Notes: generated by a model from the sequence alone, not told the origin. DNA of 61,213 nt from an uncultured beta proteobacterium (GCA_903908065.1 CAIVQO010000076.1:1-61213), one strand, 5' to 3'; positions 28,162-37,876 are shown, counted from the first letter of the stretch. Numbers and translations: made by a program.

Positions 28162-29691
28162 CTAACGGGTTTCCTTGATCAAACGCCCGTTAAGCGCCTG
28201 AATCGGCCTCGCGTTGTTGCGGAACACGCGAGAGAAAATCGCGACCTGTTCGCTGCCGACCTGGAGCGCTTGCTTCATCACCATCCAGAGCACACCTTCG
28301 GTACAGGGCGGCGTCGTGAGAGACCCCATGTAGGTCCAGTAGGCACGGTTCTCCGGCAGGAGTTTGCCGGGGTCGATGGCTTCCTCGGGCGCCATTTCGG
28401 TGTCCTGCTCCAGCGGGAGGTTGTTGAGCAGAGTCTGGATCAGCGGATGGTCGGCGCCTTTTTCGAGCAAAACCCCCAGCACGGCAAGTTGGCCTTCGTC
28501 GTTGCGATGGACCAGATGGATCGACATGTCGTAACTGCGGCCGTTGACGCGCTCCTCGGAAGGCCGATGGAAGTGGAACTGCTGCAGGGCATAGCGTTTT
28601 CCCATCACCATCAGGCTGGAACCCTCGCCGAGGTTGACCTGAACCGTATGCCCGTTATCGACGATGCGGAACTGCATCGGTTTGTAGTCGAAACGGATCG
28701 CTTCGAGATTGACGCGAATGCCATCGCGGATGTCGACCGGCGATTGGCGCTTGCCGCTGGCACAGGCGGCGTAATCCGGCCGCAATTTGGCCCAGTGGGC
28801 GGGACCGGTTTCACCGTCGTAGGACCAGTGCTTGTGCATCTGCTGCGCCGGGTTTTCAGGGTCGGCGGCCGGGGCGGCGGCCGACTTCTTGCGGCTGGCC
28901 CGCGGCGGACCGGAATTGGCATAATGCAGTTCGCGGATGCGCTTTTCGCTGAGGGCTTCCGTTTCGCGGGCTTCGGTCTTGGCAACCGACACGGGCTTTG
29001 GCACCACGGCTGCTGCCGGTTTGCCGACGCCGCTCTTCGCCCCTGCCTCCTGGCTGGCACGCGCCGCCGCTTCCTGCGCCGCTGCGGCCTGGGACAGGGC
29101 GGCCTTGTCGATGGTGGGCAACTGAATCAGTTTGGGCTTGTCCGCAGGAGCCGTGTCTGCAACGGCAAAAACCTTTGCGCCGTCGCCCTCCTCGCCCCGG
29201 CGCAGGTCGGCATGCATGGGTACCGGACGGGCCACAGCCGGCGCGTTGCCGGCCTCGCCAGCCGGCGCCGCGATCCTGTCCGGCGTAGCGAGTTCCGCAG
29301 GGGGGGCCTGACAGGCCAGCTTCATCAAGCGCTCGTCGAGGCTGCCGGGCTGCACCGGATTCGCGCGACGACGGGCAACTTCCTCCTCGCGCACCAAGCC
29401 GCCTGACTGGAAATAGGCCCGACGCAGCGTGGTGAAACGCCGCTGTGCGCAATCGTAAAGATTCTCGGCGCGGATAGTGTCATAGCTTCCGGCAACATCC
29501 CTGGCCTCCCGTTCCAGCCGCACCCGGCTCCAGGCACGCACGCCAGCGGAATCCTTGCGGATGCTGTCGCGATCGATTTCGACGACATCGGTCCCGGCAT
29601 GCACAATCGTCCAGTTCGCGTCGGCGAACCGCGGCAGCACGATCAACGCTGCCAAAACGGCAACTACGGCAGGAATGCGGGTCGATTTCAT
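28162..29691 (-). CDS. Secreted alpha-carbonic anhydrase with N-terminal extension
   Basis: 509 residues from ATG 29691, which starts a clear signal peptide (MKSTRIPAVVAVLAALIVLP). Residues 25-130 resemble surface-adhesin-E-like domains (NWTIVHAGTDVVEIDRDSI). An Ala/Pro/Lys-rich linker follows (about 130-275). The C-terminal 220 residues are an alpha-class carbonic anhydrase: HWSYDG, RQSPVDI, zinc ligands H373 and H375 in FHFHRP and H392 in IHLVHRN, proton shuttle H348 in DNGHTV, and LTTPPCTEGVLW. All catalytic residues are present. It hydrates CO2 in the periplasm; a role beside motility genes is unknown. Confidence 0.88.
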   Translation of the reverse strand: MKSTRIPAVVAVLAALIVLPRFADANWTIVHAGTDVVEIDRDSIRKDSAGVRAWSRVRLEREARDVAGSYDTIRAENLYDCAQRRFTTLRRAYFQSGGLVREEEVARRRANPVQPGSLDERLMKLACQAPPAELATPDRIAAPAGEAGNAPAVARPVPMHADLRRGEEGDGAKVFAVADTAPADKPKLIQLPTIDKAALSQAAAAQEAAARASQEAGAKSGVGKPAAAVVPKPVSVAKTEARETEALSEKRIRELHYANSGPPRASRKKSAAAPAADPENPAQQMHKHWSYDGETGPAHWAKLRPDYAACASGKRQSPVDIRDGIRVNLEAIRFDYKPMQFRIVDNGHTVQVNLGEGSSLMVMGKRYALQQFHFHRPSEERVNGRSYDMSIHLVHRNDEGQLAVLGVLLEKGADHPLIQTLLNNLPLEQDTEMAPEEAIDPGKLLPENRAYWTYMGSLTTPPCTEGVLWMVMKQALQVGSEQVAIFSRVFRNNARPIQALNGRLIKETR

Positions 29692-29785
29692 TGGAATTGA
29701 GGCCATGGGTGGTAGCGATAACGGCATGCCTTAGCCATCTTGAGCAGATGACAGGAACCGCCAGCAACAGCTTCGGCGACGAACG

Positions 29786-30115
29786 CTAGACCTGGATGTT
29801 CATGATGTCGTGATAGGCCGACACCAGGCGGTTGCGCACCTGAACCATCTGCTGGAAGGACAGGCTGGCCTTTTGCAGGTTGATCATCACGTCCTGCAAA
29901 TTGACATCGCTCTGGCCGCTGGAAAAATCCTCGGCCATCTTTTGCGCATCAACCTGCGCGGCACTGACCTGGTCTATGGTGTTCTTCAGAACCTCCGCGA
30001 AGTCCGGCCCGCCCGCAGGCGCCTGCCCCGCCGCCGGCGACTTGGCGCCGGTCAGCGCTGCCGCCGACTTGAGCTCGGCCAGCATCTGGTCTATCTGTCG
30101 TGTATCGATGGCCAT
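29786..30115 (-). CDS. fliE: Flagellar hook-basal body protein FliE
   Basis: 109 residues. The C-terminal half (DVMINLQKASLSFQQMVQVRNRLVSAYHDIMNIQV region) is the FliE signature. FliE joins the MS ring to the proximal rod and is an early export substrate. It has its own sigma-54 promoter in the 66-base gap after fleR. The next gene downstream is the unrelated carbonic anhydrase, so fliE here is separated from fliF, unlike the common fliEF order. Confidence 0.94.
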   Translation of the reverse strand: MAIDTRQIDQMLAELKSAAALTGAKSPAAGQAPAGGPDFAEVLKNTIDQVSAAQVDAQKMAEDFSSGQSDVNLQDVMINLQKASLSFQQMVQVRNRLVSAYHDIMNIQV

Positions 30116-30151
30116 GACGACCCCTCGTTGTTGTGCGCTCGCGCCACCATC

Positions 30152-30167
30152 AGCAATCGCCGTGCCA
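30152..30167 (-). promoter_or_regulatory. Sigma-54 promoter of fliE
   Basis: Minus-strand TGGCACGGCGATTGCT matches the consensus TGGCACR-N4-TTGCW at every specified position. It lies in the fleR-fliE gap, with the predicted start near 30141, about 26 bases before the fliE ATG. Confidence 0.88.
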
Positions 30168-30181
30168 ATACGCTAAGGATG

Positions 30182-31573
30182 TCAGTCGTCATCGCCGGGA
30201 ATGCTGAACCCCTCGGCGCGATACTGGTTGATCTTGTAGCGCAGCGTGCGTTCCGAGATGCCAAGGATGGCGACGGCCTTCTTGCGCGAACCGCCGACGC
30301 TGGCCAGCACGTCCTGGATGTGCTGGCGCTCAAGGGTCTTCATGTCGGGTGCCGCCCCCCCAGAGGCCACAGCCGGCGCGGAAGTCGGCGCTGGCGATAC
30401 GGCGCCGGACGGCGGTGGAAAGGGTGTGCCGCTCGCTGCCGCCATCACTGCCACGTCGGGCAGAGGCAAGGCATCGGCCTCGATCACATCGCCGGCTTCG
30501 AGGATCAGGGCCCGCTGGACCACGTTTTCGAGTTCGCGCACATTGCCCGGCCAGGTATGGGCGCGCAACCGAGCCTCGGCGCCGGCGGCAAATCTTGCCG
30601 CCCGGTTTGCCGCCGCGGCAAGATGCGCCAGTGTCTTGCGCGCGAGGGGCACGATGTCCTCCGGCCGCTCGCGCAGGGAGGAAATTTCAAGCGGAAACAC
30701 GTTCAGGCGGTAGTAAAGGTCCTCCCGGAAATGCCCGGCCTTGACCTCGGCAGCCATGTCGCGGTTTGAGGTGGCCAGGATGCGGATATCGAGCGGCACG
30801 GGCTTCTTGCCGCCAACCCGTTCCACTTCGCGCTCCTGCAATACCCGCAGCAGCTTGGCCTGAAGACCGAGCGGCATTTCGGAGATTTCGTCGAGCAGCA
30901 AGGTGCCGCCATTGGCCTGCTCGAACTTTCCCGCCTGGGCGACCTGGGCGCCGGTAAACGCCCCTTTTTCGTGCCCGAACAGGGTGGCTTCCAGCAGGTT
31001 GTCGGGGATTGCCGCGCAGTTGATGGCGACGAAGGGCCCCTTGGCGCGGGCCGACTGCTCGTGGATGTAACGGGCAAAGACTTCCTTGCCGACGCCGGAT
31101 TCGCCGGTCAGCAGCACGGTCGCGTCGGTACGTGCCACGCGCGAGGCCATCAGCAATGTGGCGCGTGTCTTGGCATCGACCGCCACCACGCCTGCCGCAG
31201 GCGCCGGAGGGGTGGCGTAGCGCTCGATCTGCTGGATCAGGGCCTTTGGCTCGAAGGGTTTGAGCATGAAATCGCAGGCCCCGCCGCGCATCGCAGCCAC
31301 CGCCTTGTCCACATCGCCGAATGCGGTCATCAACAACACCGGCAAAGCGGGATGCCGATTGCGGATTTCGCCCAGCAAGGTCAGGCCGTCCATCGGGCTC
31401 ATGCGCAGGTCGGACACCACCATGTTGTAGGACTTGCGCCGCAAGGCTTCGAGTGCGGCGGGCCCGCCGTCGGCGACATCGGTATCGTGCCCCGCTGTTT
31501 CCAGCGTGACCTGCAGCGCGTCGCGCAGGGCTTCGTCGTCCTCGACGACCAGGATGCTCAGTTTTTCTGACAT
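30182..31573 (-). CDS. fleR: Sigma-54-dependent flagellar response regulator FleR/FlrC
   Basis: 463 residues. REC (about 5-120) has [12 protein letters not shown] and [12 protein letters not shown]. The AAA+ domain has Walker [10 protein letters not shown], the sigma-54 contact loop EKGAFTGAQ and Walker [14 protein letters not shown] Fis-type HTH ends the protein ([20 protein letters not shown]). In Pseudomonas and Vibrio this regulator activates basal-body and hook genes. It is encoded after fleS with a 16-base overlap. The many sigma-54 promoters in this window are its likely targets. Confidence 0.93.
   Translation of the reverse strand: MSEKLSILVVEDDEALRDALQVTLETAGHDTDVADGGPAALEALRRKSYNMVVSDLRMSPMDGLTLLGEIRNRHPALPVLLMTAFGDVDKAVAAMRGGACDFMLKPFEPKALIQQIERYATPPAPAAGVVAVDAKTRATLLMASRVARTDATVLLTGESGVGKEVFARYIHEQSARAKGPFVAINCAAIPDNLLEATLFGHEKGAFTGAQVAQAGKFEQANGGTLLLDEISEMPLGLQAKLLRVLQEREVERVGGKKPVPLDIRILATSNRDMAAEVKAGHFREDLYYRLNVFPLEISSLRERPEDIVPLARKTLAHLAAAANRAARFAAGAEARLRAHTWPGNVRELENVVQRALILEAGDVIEADALPLPDVAVMAAASGTPFPPPSGAVSPAPTSAPAVASGGAAPDMKTLERQHIQDVLASVGGSRKKAVAILGISERTLRYKINQYRAEGFSIPGDDD
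30586..30600. promoter_or_regulatory. CGGCA-N5-TGCCG palindrome inside fleR
   Basis: CGGCAA-ATC-TTGCCG, the same 15-bp form found in the fliF, flgK and flgB/flgA intergenic regions. It is coding sequence and lies about 420 bases upstream of the fliE promoter. It may be a distant enhancer or chance. Confidence 0.35.
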
Positions 31574-32763
31574 GGGAGGCTGAAGGTAAATATGGCGCCG
31601 GCGCCGGGGCTGGATTGCACGTCGATGCTGCCGCCATGGGCACGCACGATGCCGTGGGCGATCGCCAGGCCCAGGCCGGTGCCCTCACTGCGGGTGGTAA
31701 AGAACGGCTGGAACAGGCGCGACACCGTCCCCTTGTCCATGCCCGGCCCGTTGTCGCCGACGGCGATGAATACGGTAGTTTCGTCGCGCCGGGCGGAAAG
31801 TTCGATGCGCCCCTGTCCATCGGCATCGACGACCTGCAAGGCGTTCTCCAGCAGGCTGGTCAACGCGGAAATCAGGGACTTGCGGTTGCCCACCAGGCGC
31901 GCATCAGCGGTTTCATCGATCACCACCAGCCGCACCCCGGTCTTCGCGAGCAATGGTTCGAAGTTCTGCGCCAGCTCGGCCAGCAAATCCCTTACCGCAA
32001 ACCTGTCCTGCCCCAGCGCCTCGCCCCGAGCGAACAGCAGCATGTCCTGGATCAGGCGTTCGATGTGCTTGAGCCGCGCCACGGTTTTCTGGGCAATCGA
32101 GCTGCGACTCGCGGCAGGCAGATCGACGTTTTCGAGGTTTCCCGCGTACAGCAGCGCTGCCGCCAGCGGCGTGCGCAGCTGATGGGCCAACTGCGCCGCC
32201 ATCTCCCCCATGGCAGCCAGACGTTGGGTCCGCTCCGCCTGGTCCTTGAGCTGCTGGGCTTCGGTAACGTCGTGCAACAGCACGATGCGGCCGCCGGAAG
32301 CGCCTAGCGGAGTCACGTCGATTGCCAGGTGGCGCCGGTCGAGGAGAAACTCGCCGGGGGTTTCGCCGGGCAGCAGTTTGTCGCCATAGATGCTCATCCA
32401 GCTGTCGCCAACCTGCACGTCGCCAAGGAATTCGACCGCCGCAGGGTTGATCTGCACCACACGTCCGGCATCGTCGAGCACCACGACGCCGGCCGGCAGC
32501 GCATCCAGCAGGGTGCTCAGACGCTCGGTCAAGGCGGCCTTCTCGAGGTACTGCTGGCGCAGCGCGCCATTGGCGGCTTCCAATTCACCGGTCAGGCGGG
32601 CCATCTGGCCCTGCAATTCGCTGTAAGCCCCGCTCAATTCCTCCGAGGCACGGCTGAACATGCGGAAGGCCTCGGCCAGCCGCAGGGCCTCTTCAGGCGC
32701 GACGACGCCGGGTGCGGCCACGGCGCCCACCCCCGTGTCGGCTTTGCTGACGGGAACTTGCAT
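31558..32763 (-). CDS. fleS: Flagellar sensor histidine kinase FleS/FlrB
   Basis: 401 residues from ATG 32763, without TM segments, so cytoplasmic like FleS and FlrB. An N-terminal coiled coil (about 30-80) leads to a PAS domain (about 85-185, LLDALPAGVVVLDDAGRVV), HisKA with AAQLAHQLRTPLAAALL and an HATPase domain with DNGPGMD and [12 protein letters not shown]. It phosphorylates FleR in response to basal-body assembly in relatives. It overlaps fleR and diverges from fliF. Confidence 0.92.
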   Translation of the reverse strand: MQVPVSKADTGVGAVAAPGVVAPEEALRLAEAFRMFSRASEELSGAYSELQGQMARLTGELEAANGALRQQYLEKAALTERLSTLLDALPAGVVVLDDAGRVVQINPAAVEFLGDVQVGDSWMSIYGDKLLPGETPGEFLLDRRHLAIDVTPLGASGGRIVLLHDVTEAQQLKDQAERTQRLAAMGEMAAQLAHQLRTPLAAALLYAGNLENVDLPAASRSSIAQKTVARLKHIERLIQDMLLFARGEALGQDRFAVRDLLAELAQNFEPLLAKTGVRLVVIDETADARLVGNRKSLISALTSLLENALQVVDADGQGRIELSARRDETTVFIAVGDNGPGMDKGTVSRLFQPFFTTRSEGTGLGLAIAHGIVRAHGGSIDVQSSPGAGAIFTFSLPCQKN

Positions 32764-32821
32764 GGGCCCGGATGATGGCAGAATCGGTCCCCCGCCACAA
32801 GAAAGCCGCCAGCCGATATGC

Positions 32822-32836
32822 CGGCAAAAATTGCCG
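32822..32836. promoter_or_regulatory. CGGCAA-N3-TTGCCG palindrome upstream of fliF
   Basis: CGGCAA-AAA-TTGCCG, centred about 15 bases upstream of the -24 element of the fliF promoter. It is shared with the flgK and flgB/flgA regions. Inferred FleR binding site. Confidence 0.6.
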
Positions 32837-32844
32837 CTTCTTTG

Positions 32845-32860
32845 TGGAACCGGTCTTGCT
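32845..32860 (+). promoter_or_regulatory. Sigma-54 promoter of fliF
   Basis: TGGAACCGGTCTTGCT keeps the GG and GC dinucleotides at the right spacing and differs from consensus at one of the -24 bases (A for C) and at the R position. The fliF ATG is 73 bases downstream. Confidence 0.7.
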
Positions 32861-32932
32861 ACGCCAGTCCATACTTCGCACGCGGGTGGTATCGACCCGA
32901 AACGACCGGGCAGACAGGAAAACTCCGAAAAC

Positions 32933-34588
32933 ATGGCAGACACCGCAGCGGCCGCAACGTCCTTTCCGCTTTCGCCGGAGGCCTTCGGTCGCCTGGGCAT
33001 CACCCAGAAACTGATGACGCTCGTCATCCTCGCCATGCTGGCGGCGGTGCTGATCGCCGGCGTGATGTGGGCGCGCGAACCCACCTACGCCGTGCTGTTT
33101 TCGATCCAGGACGAAAAGGACGGCGGCAATGTCGTCACCGCGCTGCAGCAGCAGAACGTGCCATACCGCTTCAGCCCGGGCGGCCATACCATCCTGGTGC
33201 CGCAGACCATGGTTCATGACACGCGCCTGCGTCTCGCCGCCCAGGGCCTGCCCAAGGGCGGGCTGGCCGGGTTCGAACTGCTTGAAAACCAGAAGATGGG
33301 CATCAGCCAGTTTGCCGAGCAGGTCAACTACCAGCGCGGCCTCGAAGGCGAACTGGCCCGCTCGATCCAGTCCCTGGCCGTGGTCAAGGGCGCCCGCGTG
33401 CATCTGGCGATTCCCAAGCAGTCGGCCTTCCTGCGCGAAGACCAGAAACCCTCGGCCTCGGTACTGGTCACGCTGGCGCCCGGCCGCAGCCTGGACCAGG
33501 CGCAGGTCGTGGGTATCGTCAATCTGGTGGCCTTCAGCGTTCCCCAGCTGAATCCAAAGAACGTCAGCGTGGTCGACCAGGAAGGCAAGCTGATTTCGCA
33601 ACAGATCGACCCGCTGCGCGACGCCGGCCTCGACGCGGCGCAGATCCGCTATGTGCGCGAAATCGAAGCAGCCTATGTGCAGCGCATCGAATCCATCCTG
33701 GCGCCGATTGTCGGCGCGAGCAACGTGCGCGCCCAGGTGGCTGCCGACATCGATTTTTCGCAGACCGACCAGGTCGCCGAAACCTATCGCCCCAATCCGG
33801 CACCGGCCACAGCGATACGCAGCCAGCTGACTTCGGAAACCGGCAGCGGCACGCCGCCGGCCGCAGGCATTCCCGGCGCGTTGAGCAACCAGCCCCCGGC
33901 ACCGGCCACGGCGCCTTTGGTACAACCGGCACAGACAGGGGCCGCGGCGGCCTCGGCAGCCGCCCAGAACTTCAGCCGCAATTCGACGGTGAATTACGAG
34001 ATCGACAAGACCATACGCCATACCAAAGGTACGCCGGGTGCGGTGCGCCGACTGTCGGTTGCCGTGGTGGTCAATTACCGCAAGGAAGCCCCGAAGGATC
34101 CGAAAGACGCCCCCAAAGACGCGAAGGATGCCGCCAAGGCCCAGGCCATTCCATTGTCGGAAAACGATCTCAAGCAGATCAACGAACTGGCGCGTGAAGC
34201 GATGGGCTTCAACAAAGAGCGCGGCGACTCCCTCAATGTCGCCAATGCCGCTTTCACGCCGGTGGAAAAGGAAGTGGTGCCCGACGCCCCGATCTGGCAA
34301 AGCCCGACCCTGATTTCGCTGCTGCTGGAAGGGGGTCGCTATCTGTTGATCGCGGTCGTCGCCTTCTGGCTCTGGTCAAAGGTGGTTCGACCGGTGCTGA
34401 TCAGCTTTGCCGAAGCAGCCGCTCGCGCTGCGGCCGAGCAGGCAGCGGCGGCAGTCGAGGAGAGGCCGGTTTCCGCTCATCAGCATAGTTACGAAAACAA
34501 ACTGGCGGCCGCGCGAGAGATGGCGAAATCCGACCCCAAGGCCGTCGCCGCCATGATCAAGGACTGGGTGGGCCGCGGTGAAGCCTGA
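32933..34588 (+). CDS. fliF: Flagellar MS-ring protein FliF
   Basis: 551 residues from ATG 32933. TM1 is at about 27-46 (LMTLVILAMLAAVLIAGVMW) and TM2 near 460-480. The YscJ/FliF secretin-like domains carry GLPKGGLAGFELLENQKMGI and the RGLEGELARSIQSL motif. The C-terminal cytosolic tail binds FliG. Length is typical. It starts the fliFG unit, driven by a sigma-54 promoter; fliG overlaps its end by 11 bases. Confidence 0.95.
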   Translation: MADTAAAATSFPLSPEAFGRLGITQKLMTLVILAMLAAVLIAGVMWAREPTYAVLFSIQDEKDGGNVVTALQQQNVPYRFSPGGHTILVPQTMVHDTRLRLAAQGLPKGGLAGFELLENQKMGISQFAEQVNYQRGLEGELARSIQSLAVVKGARVHLAIPKQSAFLREDQKPSASVLVTLAPGRSLDQAQVVGIVNLVAFSVPQLNPKNVSVVDQEGKLISQQIDPLRDAGLDAAQIRYVREIEAAYVQRIESILAPIVGASNVRAQVAADIDFSQTDQVAETYRPNPAPATAIRSQLTSETGSGTPPAAGIPGALSNQPPAPATAPLVQPAQTGAAAASAAAQNFSRNSTVNYEIDKTIRHTKGTPGAVRRLSVAVVVNYRKEAPKDPKDAPKDAKDAAKAQAIPLSENDLKQINELAREAMGFNKERGDSLNVANAAFTPVEKEVVPDAPIWQSPTLISLLLEGGRYLLIAVVAFWLWSKVVRPVLISFAEAAARAAAEQAAAAVEERPVSAHQHSYENKLAAAREMAKSDPKAVAAMIKDWVGRGEA

Positions 34589-35579
34589 AGAAGGCATAGA
34601 AAAAAGCGCCATCCTGCTGCTCTCCCTGGGTCAGGACGAGGCAGCCGAAGTCCTCAAAAACCTCGGCCCCAAGGAAGTCCAGAAGCTGGGCCATGCCATG
34701 GCCGCCCTCAAGCAGGTGCCGCGCGAACGCGTGGAATCGGTGATCGACGAGTTTGCCGAGCACGCCTCCAAGGGCGCACCGGTCGCGGTGGACAACGAGG
34801 CGATCAAGACCATGCTGACCAAGGCGCTCGGCGACGATCGCGCCGCGGGCCTGATCAATCGCATCATGGCGGGCAACGACACGGCGGGCATCGAAGGTCT
34901 GAAATGGATGGATGCCAACAGCGTCGCCGACCTGATCCGCAACGAACACCCGCAGATCATCGCCACCATCCTGGTGCATCTGGAATTCGACCACGCCGGC
35001 GACATCCTCAAGAATTTCACCGACCGCCTGCGCAACGACGTCCTGCTGCGCATCGCCACCCTCGACGGCGTGCAGCCGGTCGCCTTGCGCGAACTGAACG
35101 AGGCGCTGACCCGCATCCTTGCCAACTCCGCCGCGAACGTCAAGAAGACCGCCATGGGAGGCATTCGTCACGCCGCCGAAATCCTCAACTTTGTCGGCCA
35201 GTCGAACGAGACGGCGATCATCGACAACGTGCGCGAATACGATCCGGACCTGGCGCAAAAGATCCTCGACGAAATGTTCGTCTTCGAGAACCTGCTCGAC
35301 GTCGATGATCGCGGCATCCAGTTGCTGTTGCGCGAAATCCAGTCCGACGCGCTGATCATCGCGCTCAAGGGGGCATCGCCCGAACTGCGCGAAAAAGTAT
35401 TCAAGAACATGTCCCAGCGCGCCGCCGAAATGCTGCGCGAGGATCTGGAATCGAAGGGCCCGGTGCGCCTGTCCGAGGTCGAGAACGAGCAGAAGGAAAT
35501 CCTCAAGGTCGCCCGCCGCCTTGCCGAGGAAGGTCAGATCCAGCTGGGCGGCGGTGGCGGCGACGACGCTTTCGTTTGA
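34578..35579 (+). CDS. fliG: Flagellar motor switch protein FliG
   Basis: 333 residues from GTG 34578. It has the FliG N, middle (EHPQIIATILVHL) and C domains, with the torque helix region VFENLLDVDDRGIQLLLREI containing the charged residues that face the stator, and the C-terminal SEVENEQKEIL. Part of the rotor C ring. Overlap with fliF indicates translational coupling. A 196-base gap with the CTACGTAG block separates it from fliH. Confidence 0.96.
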   Translation: MKPEEGIEKSAILLLSLGQDEAAEVLKNLGPKEVQKLGHAMAALKQVPRERVESVIDEFAEHASKGAPVAVDNEAIKTMLTKALGDDRAAGLINRIMAGNDTAGIEGLKWMDANSVADLIRNEHPQIIATILVHLEFDHAGDILKNFTDRLRNDVLLRIATLDGVQPVALRELNEALTRILANSAANVKKTAMGGIRHAAEILNFVGQSNETAIIDNVREYDPDLAQKILDEMFVFENLLDVDDRGIQLLLREIQSDALIIALKGASPELREKVFKNMSQRAAEMLREDLESKGPVRLSEVENEQKEILKVARRLAEEGQIQLGGGGGDDAFV

Positions 35580-35775
35580 TGCCTGCCGTGGCGCCGGGCG
35601 GATACCGAACCAAGGACGCCGGATTCGAATTCGGCTACCTACGTAGTCTCCGCAGTTTGCCGCGTCATTCACGGATCAACAAAATCTGCCTGCTCTGAGA
35701 GCATACTTCTTCCGGCAGGCCTACTTCCCCGTGCGTTCCGGGGGCAAGCTGACGATTCATCCTGAAACACGAGCC
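35580..35775. other. Intergenic region fliG / fliH
   Basis: 196 bases that split fliFG from fliHIJ, which are often one operon. It holds copy C of the CTACGTAG block. No sigma-54 sequence was seen. If GTG 35731 is the fliH start instead of ATG 35776, the leader is 45 bases shorter. Confidence 0.7.
35639..35706 (+). promoter_or_regulatory. CTACGTAG promoter block, copy C (fliHIJ)
   Basis: CTACGTAG (35639-35646), TCT, CCGCAGTTTG, CC, GCGTCATTCACGGAT, and CTCTGAGAGCATA near 35693-35705. Copies B and C share CCGCAGTTTGCCGCGT and ATTCACGGAT exactly. The block points at fliH, 137 bases from the block start to the ATG. Confidence 0.75.
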
Positions 35776-36462
35776 ATGAAAAACCCCGCATCGACGTCCG
35801 CAACCGCCGAGCCGAACTGGGAGCGTTGGGAGCCCGGTAGTTTCAGCCAGCCTGCTGGCAAGCCGTCAATCGGTGGCCTGCAAAAGGTGGCTGCAACGGG
35901 CGCCAAGCCGGTTGCCGAGAAGGTCGATGTCGACGCTATGCGCCGTGCGGCGCAGGAGGAAGGGTATCGCGCCGGTTTCGACAGGGGCCATGCCGAGGGC
36001 TACCAGGCCGGACGGGAAGCCGCCCAGGCCGAAGGCCGACAGTTGGCCGCGCAGCTCGGCGCGGCCATCGAGCGTTTCGACCAGGGCGTCGCGAACCTGG
36101 AACAGGATGTCGCCCAGCAATTGCTCAATCTGGCGCTGGGTATCGCCCGCCGCATCGTCGGCGATACCCTCGAAGCCCAACCGGAAACGGTGCTGGCCAG
36201 CATTCGCGAAGCCCTTGCCCAACTACCGGCCCAGCACGCGGTGATTTACCTAAACAGCGAAGACGCCGAACTGATCCGCACCCACAGCGGGGATGCCCTG
36301 GCCCGCGCCGGGCATCGCATCCTCGATAATCCCCAGCTTTCACGCGGCGACGTGCTGGTCGAAGCTGGCGGCACCCAGGTCGATGCCCGCCTTGCCACGC
36401 GCTGGCAGCGGGTCTGGGAAGCACTCGAGCCCGAGCCGACAGCCAAGCGGAACACGCCGTGA
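35776..36462 (+). CDS. fliH: Flagellar export regulator FliH
   Basis: 228 residues from ATG 35776. A Gly-rich heptad-like region ([20 protein letters not shown]) typical of FliH is followed by the stalk-like C-terminal domain with [13 protein letters not shown]. FliH binds and restrains the ATPase FliI and docks it to the export gate. The last codon overlaps the fliI start by four bases. Confidence 0.93.
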   Translation: MKNPASTSATAEPNWERWEPGSFSQPAGKPSIGGLQKVAATGAKPVAEKVDVDAMRRAAQEEGYRAGFDRGHAEGYQAGREAAQAEGRQLAAQLGAAIERFDQGVANLEQDVAQQLLNLALGIARRIVGDTLEAQPETVLASIREALAQLPAQHAVIYLNSEDAELIRTHSGDALARAGHRILDNPQLSRGDVLVEAGGTQVDARLATRWQRVWEALEPEPTAKRNTP

Positions 36463-37847
36463 ATACCCAAAACCTGGCCCGCTACCTCGAGCAATGCCAG
36501 GTGCATGTGGCCGGGGTGCAGACTTGGCAGCTGACCGGTCGCCTCACCCGCATCAACGGCCTGGTCATGGAGGCCTCGGGCCTCAAGCTGCCGCTGGGAG
36601 CATCGGCGCGCATACAGTTGCCCGGCGAAGGCATGGTCGAAGCTGAAGTGGTGGGCTTTGCCGGTGACCGCCTGTTCATGATGCCTGCGGAAGACGTTTA
36701 CGGCCTGGCGCCGGGAGCGGTGGTCCTGCCGCAGGAAATCAAGCCGACGGCGCCGGTGCTGGGACAGCCAAGGCCAGTCCGCCGGCGCGCCGCCGACCGC
36801 ACCAAGCACCTGCCGGTCGGCGACCAGTTGCTGGGGCGCGTGGTCGACGGCAGCGGCAAGCCGCTCGACGATTTGGGATCGCTGCACACCGACCAGCGCC
36901 GCTCCCTCGCCAGCCGGCCGCTGAACCCATTGCAGCGGGAACCGATCCGCCACGGCATGGATGTCGGCATCCGCGCCATCAACGGCCTGCTGACTGTCGG
37001 TCGCGGCCAGCGCCTGGGCTTGTTCGCTGGGTCCGGCGTCGGTAAAAGCGTGCTGCTCGGCATGATGGCGCGGTATACCGAGGCCGATCGCATCGTGGTC
37101 GGACTGATTGGCGAACGCGGACGCGAAGTACAGGAATTCCTCGAACAGAACCTCGGCGAAGATGGCCGCGCCCGCTCGGTGGTGGTCGCCGCGCCGGCCG
37201 ACGTCAGCCCCCTGCTGCGCCTGCAGGGCGCTTCGTACGCTACGGCAATCGCCGAGCATTTCCGCGACCAGGGTCATCACGTGCTCCTGATCATGGATTC
37301 GCTGACACGCTATGCCATGGCGCAGCGGGAAATCGCGTTGGCCATCGGCGAGCCGCCGGTAACGCGCGGCTATCCGCCGTCGGTCTTTGCCCGACTGCCA
37401 CAACTGGTGGAACGCGCCGGCAACGGACCCGTCGGCGGCGGATCGATCACCGCGTTCTACACCGTGCTGACCGAAGGCGACGACCAGCAGGACCCGATTG
37501 CCGACGCGGCACGCGCCATCCTCGACGGACACATCGTCCTCAGCCGCTCGCTGGCCGATGCCGGCCACTATCCGGCGATCGACATCGAGCAGTCGATCTC
37601 GCGGGCCATGACGCAGCTGATCGACCAGGATCAATTCGAACTTGCCCGCCAGTTCAAGCAGCTTTACTCGCGGCATGCCCGCGCCCGCGACCTGCTTGCG
37701 GTCGGCGCCTATTCCCCAGGCTCGGACCCCTTGCTGGACCGCGCGATCGCGCTCTTTCCGCGCCTCGAGGCCTTCCTGCAACAGCCGATTGCGCAGCGCG
37801 CCGACAGTCGTTCATCCCGCGATCAGCTGCGCGCACTTTTTGCTTGA
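36459..37847 (+). CDS. fliI: Flagellar export ATPase FliI
   Basis: 462 residues from GTG 36459. F1-beta-like ATPase: Walker [15 protein letters not shown], catalytic [17 protein letters not shown], Walker [15 protein letters not shown] and the type III-specific [14 protein letters not shown]. It hydrolyses ATP to unfold and deliver export substrates. Full length. Confidence 0.97.
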   Translation: MNTQNLARYLEQCQVHVAGVQTWQLTGRLTRINGLVMEASGLKLPLGASARIQLPGEGMVEAEVVGFAGDRLFMMPAEDVYGLAPGAVVLPQEIKPTAPVLGQPRPVRRRAADRTKHLPVGDQLLGRVVDGSGKPLDDLGSLHTDQRRSLASRPLNPLQREPIRHGMDVGIRAINGLLTVGRGQRLGLFAGSGVGKSVLLGMMARYTEADRIVVGLIGERGREVQEFLEQNLGEDGRARSVVVAAPADVSPLLRLQGASYATAIAEHFRDQGHHVLLIMDSLTRYAMAQREIALAIGEPPVTRGYPPSVFARLPQLVERAGNGPVGGGSITAFYTVLTEGDDQQDPIADAARAILDGHIVLSRSLADAGHYPAIDIEQSISRAMTQLIDQDQFELARQFKQLYSRHARARDLLAVGAYSPGSDPLLDRAIALFPRLEAFLQQPIAQRADSRSSRDQLRALFA

Positions 37848-37876
37848 TATCGGCCAAATAGTCGCCGGAGCACTTC

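Larger units (their letters stand above)
32764..32932. other. Divergent intergenic region fleS / fliF
   Basis: 169 bases holding the palindrome CGGCAAAAATTGCCG and the fliF sigma-54 promoter. No match for a minus-strand sigma-54 or sigma-28 promoter of fleSR was seen. Confidence 0.7.

Noticed and set aside
32693-34300. Long open frame (535 codons) antisense to fliF and overlapping fleS
   Set aside because: The sense frame encodes unmistakable FliF; the antisense product is Arg/Gly/His-rich shadow sequence.
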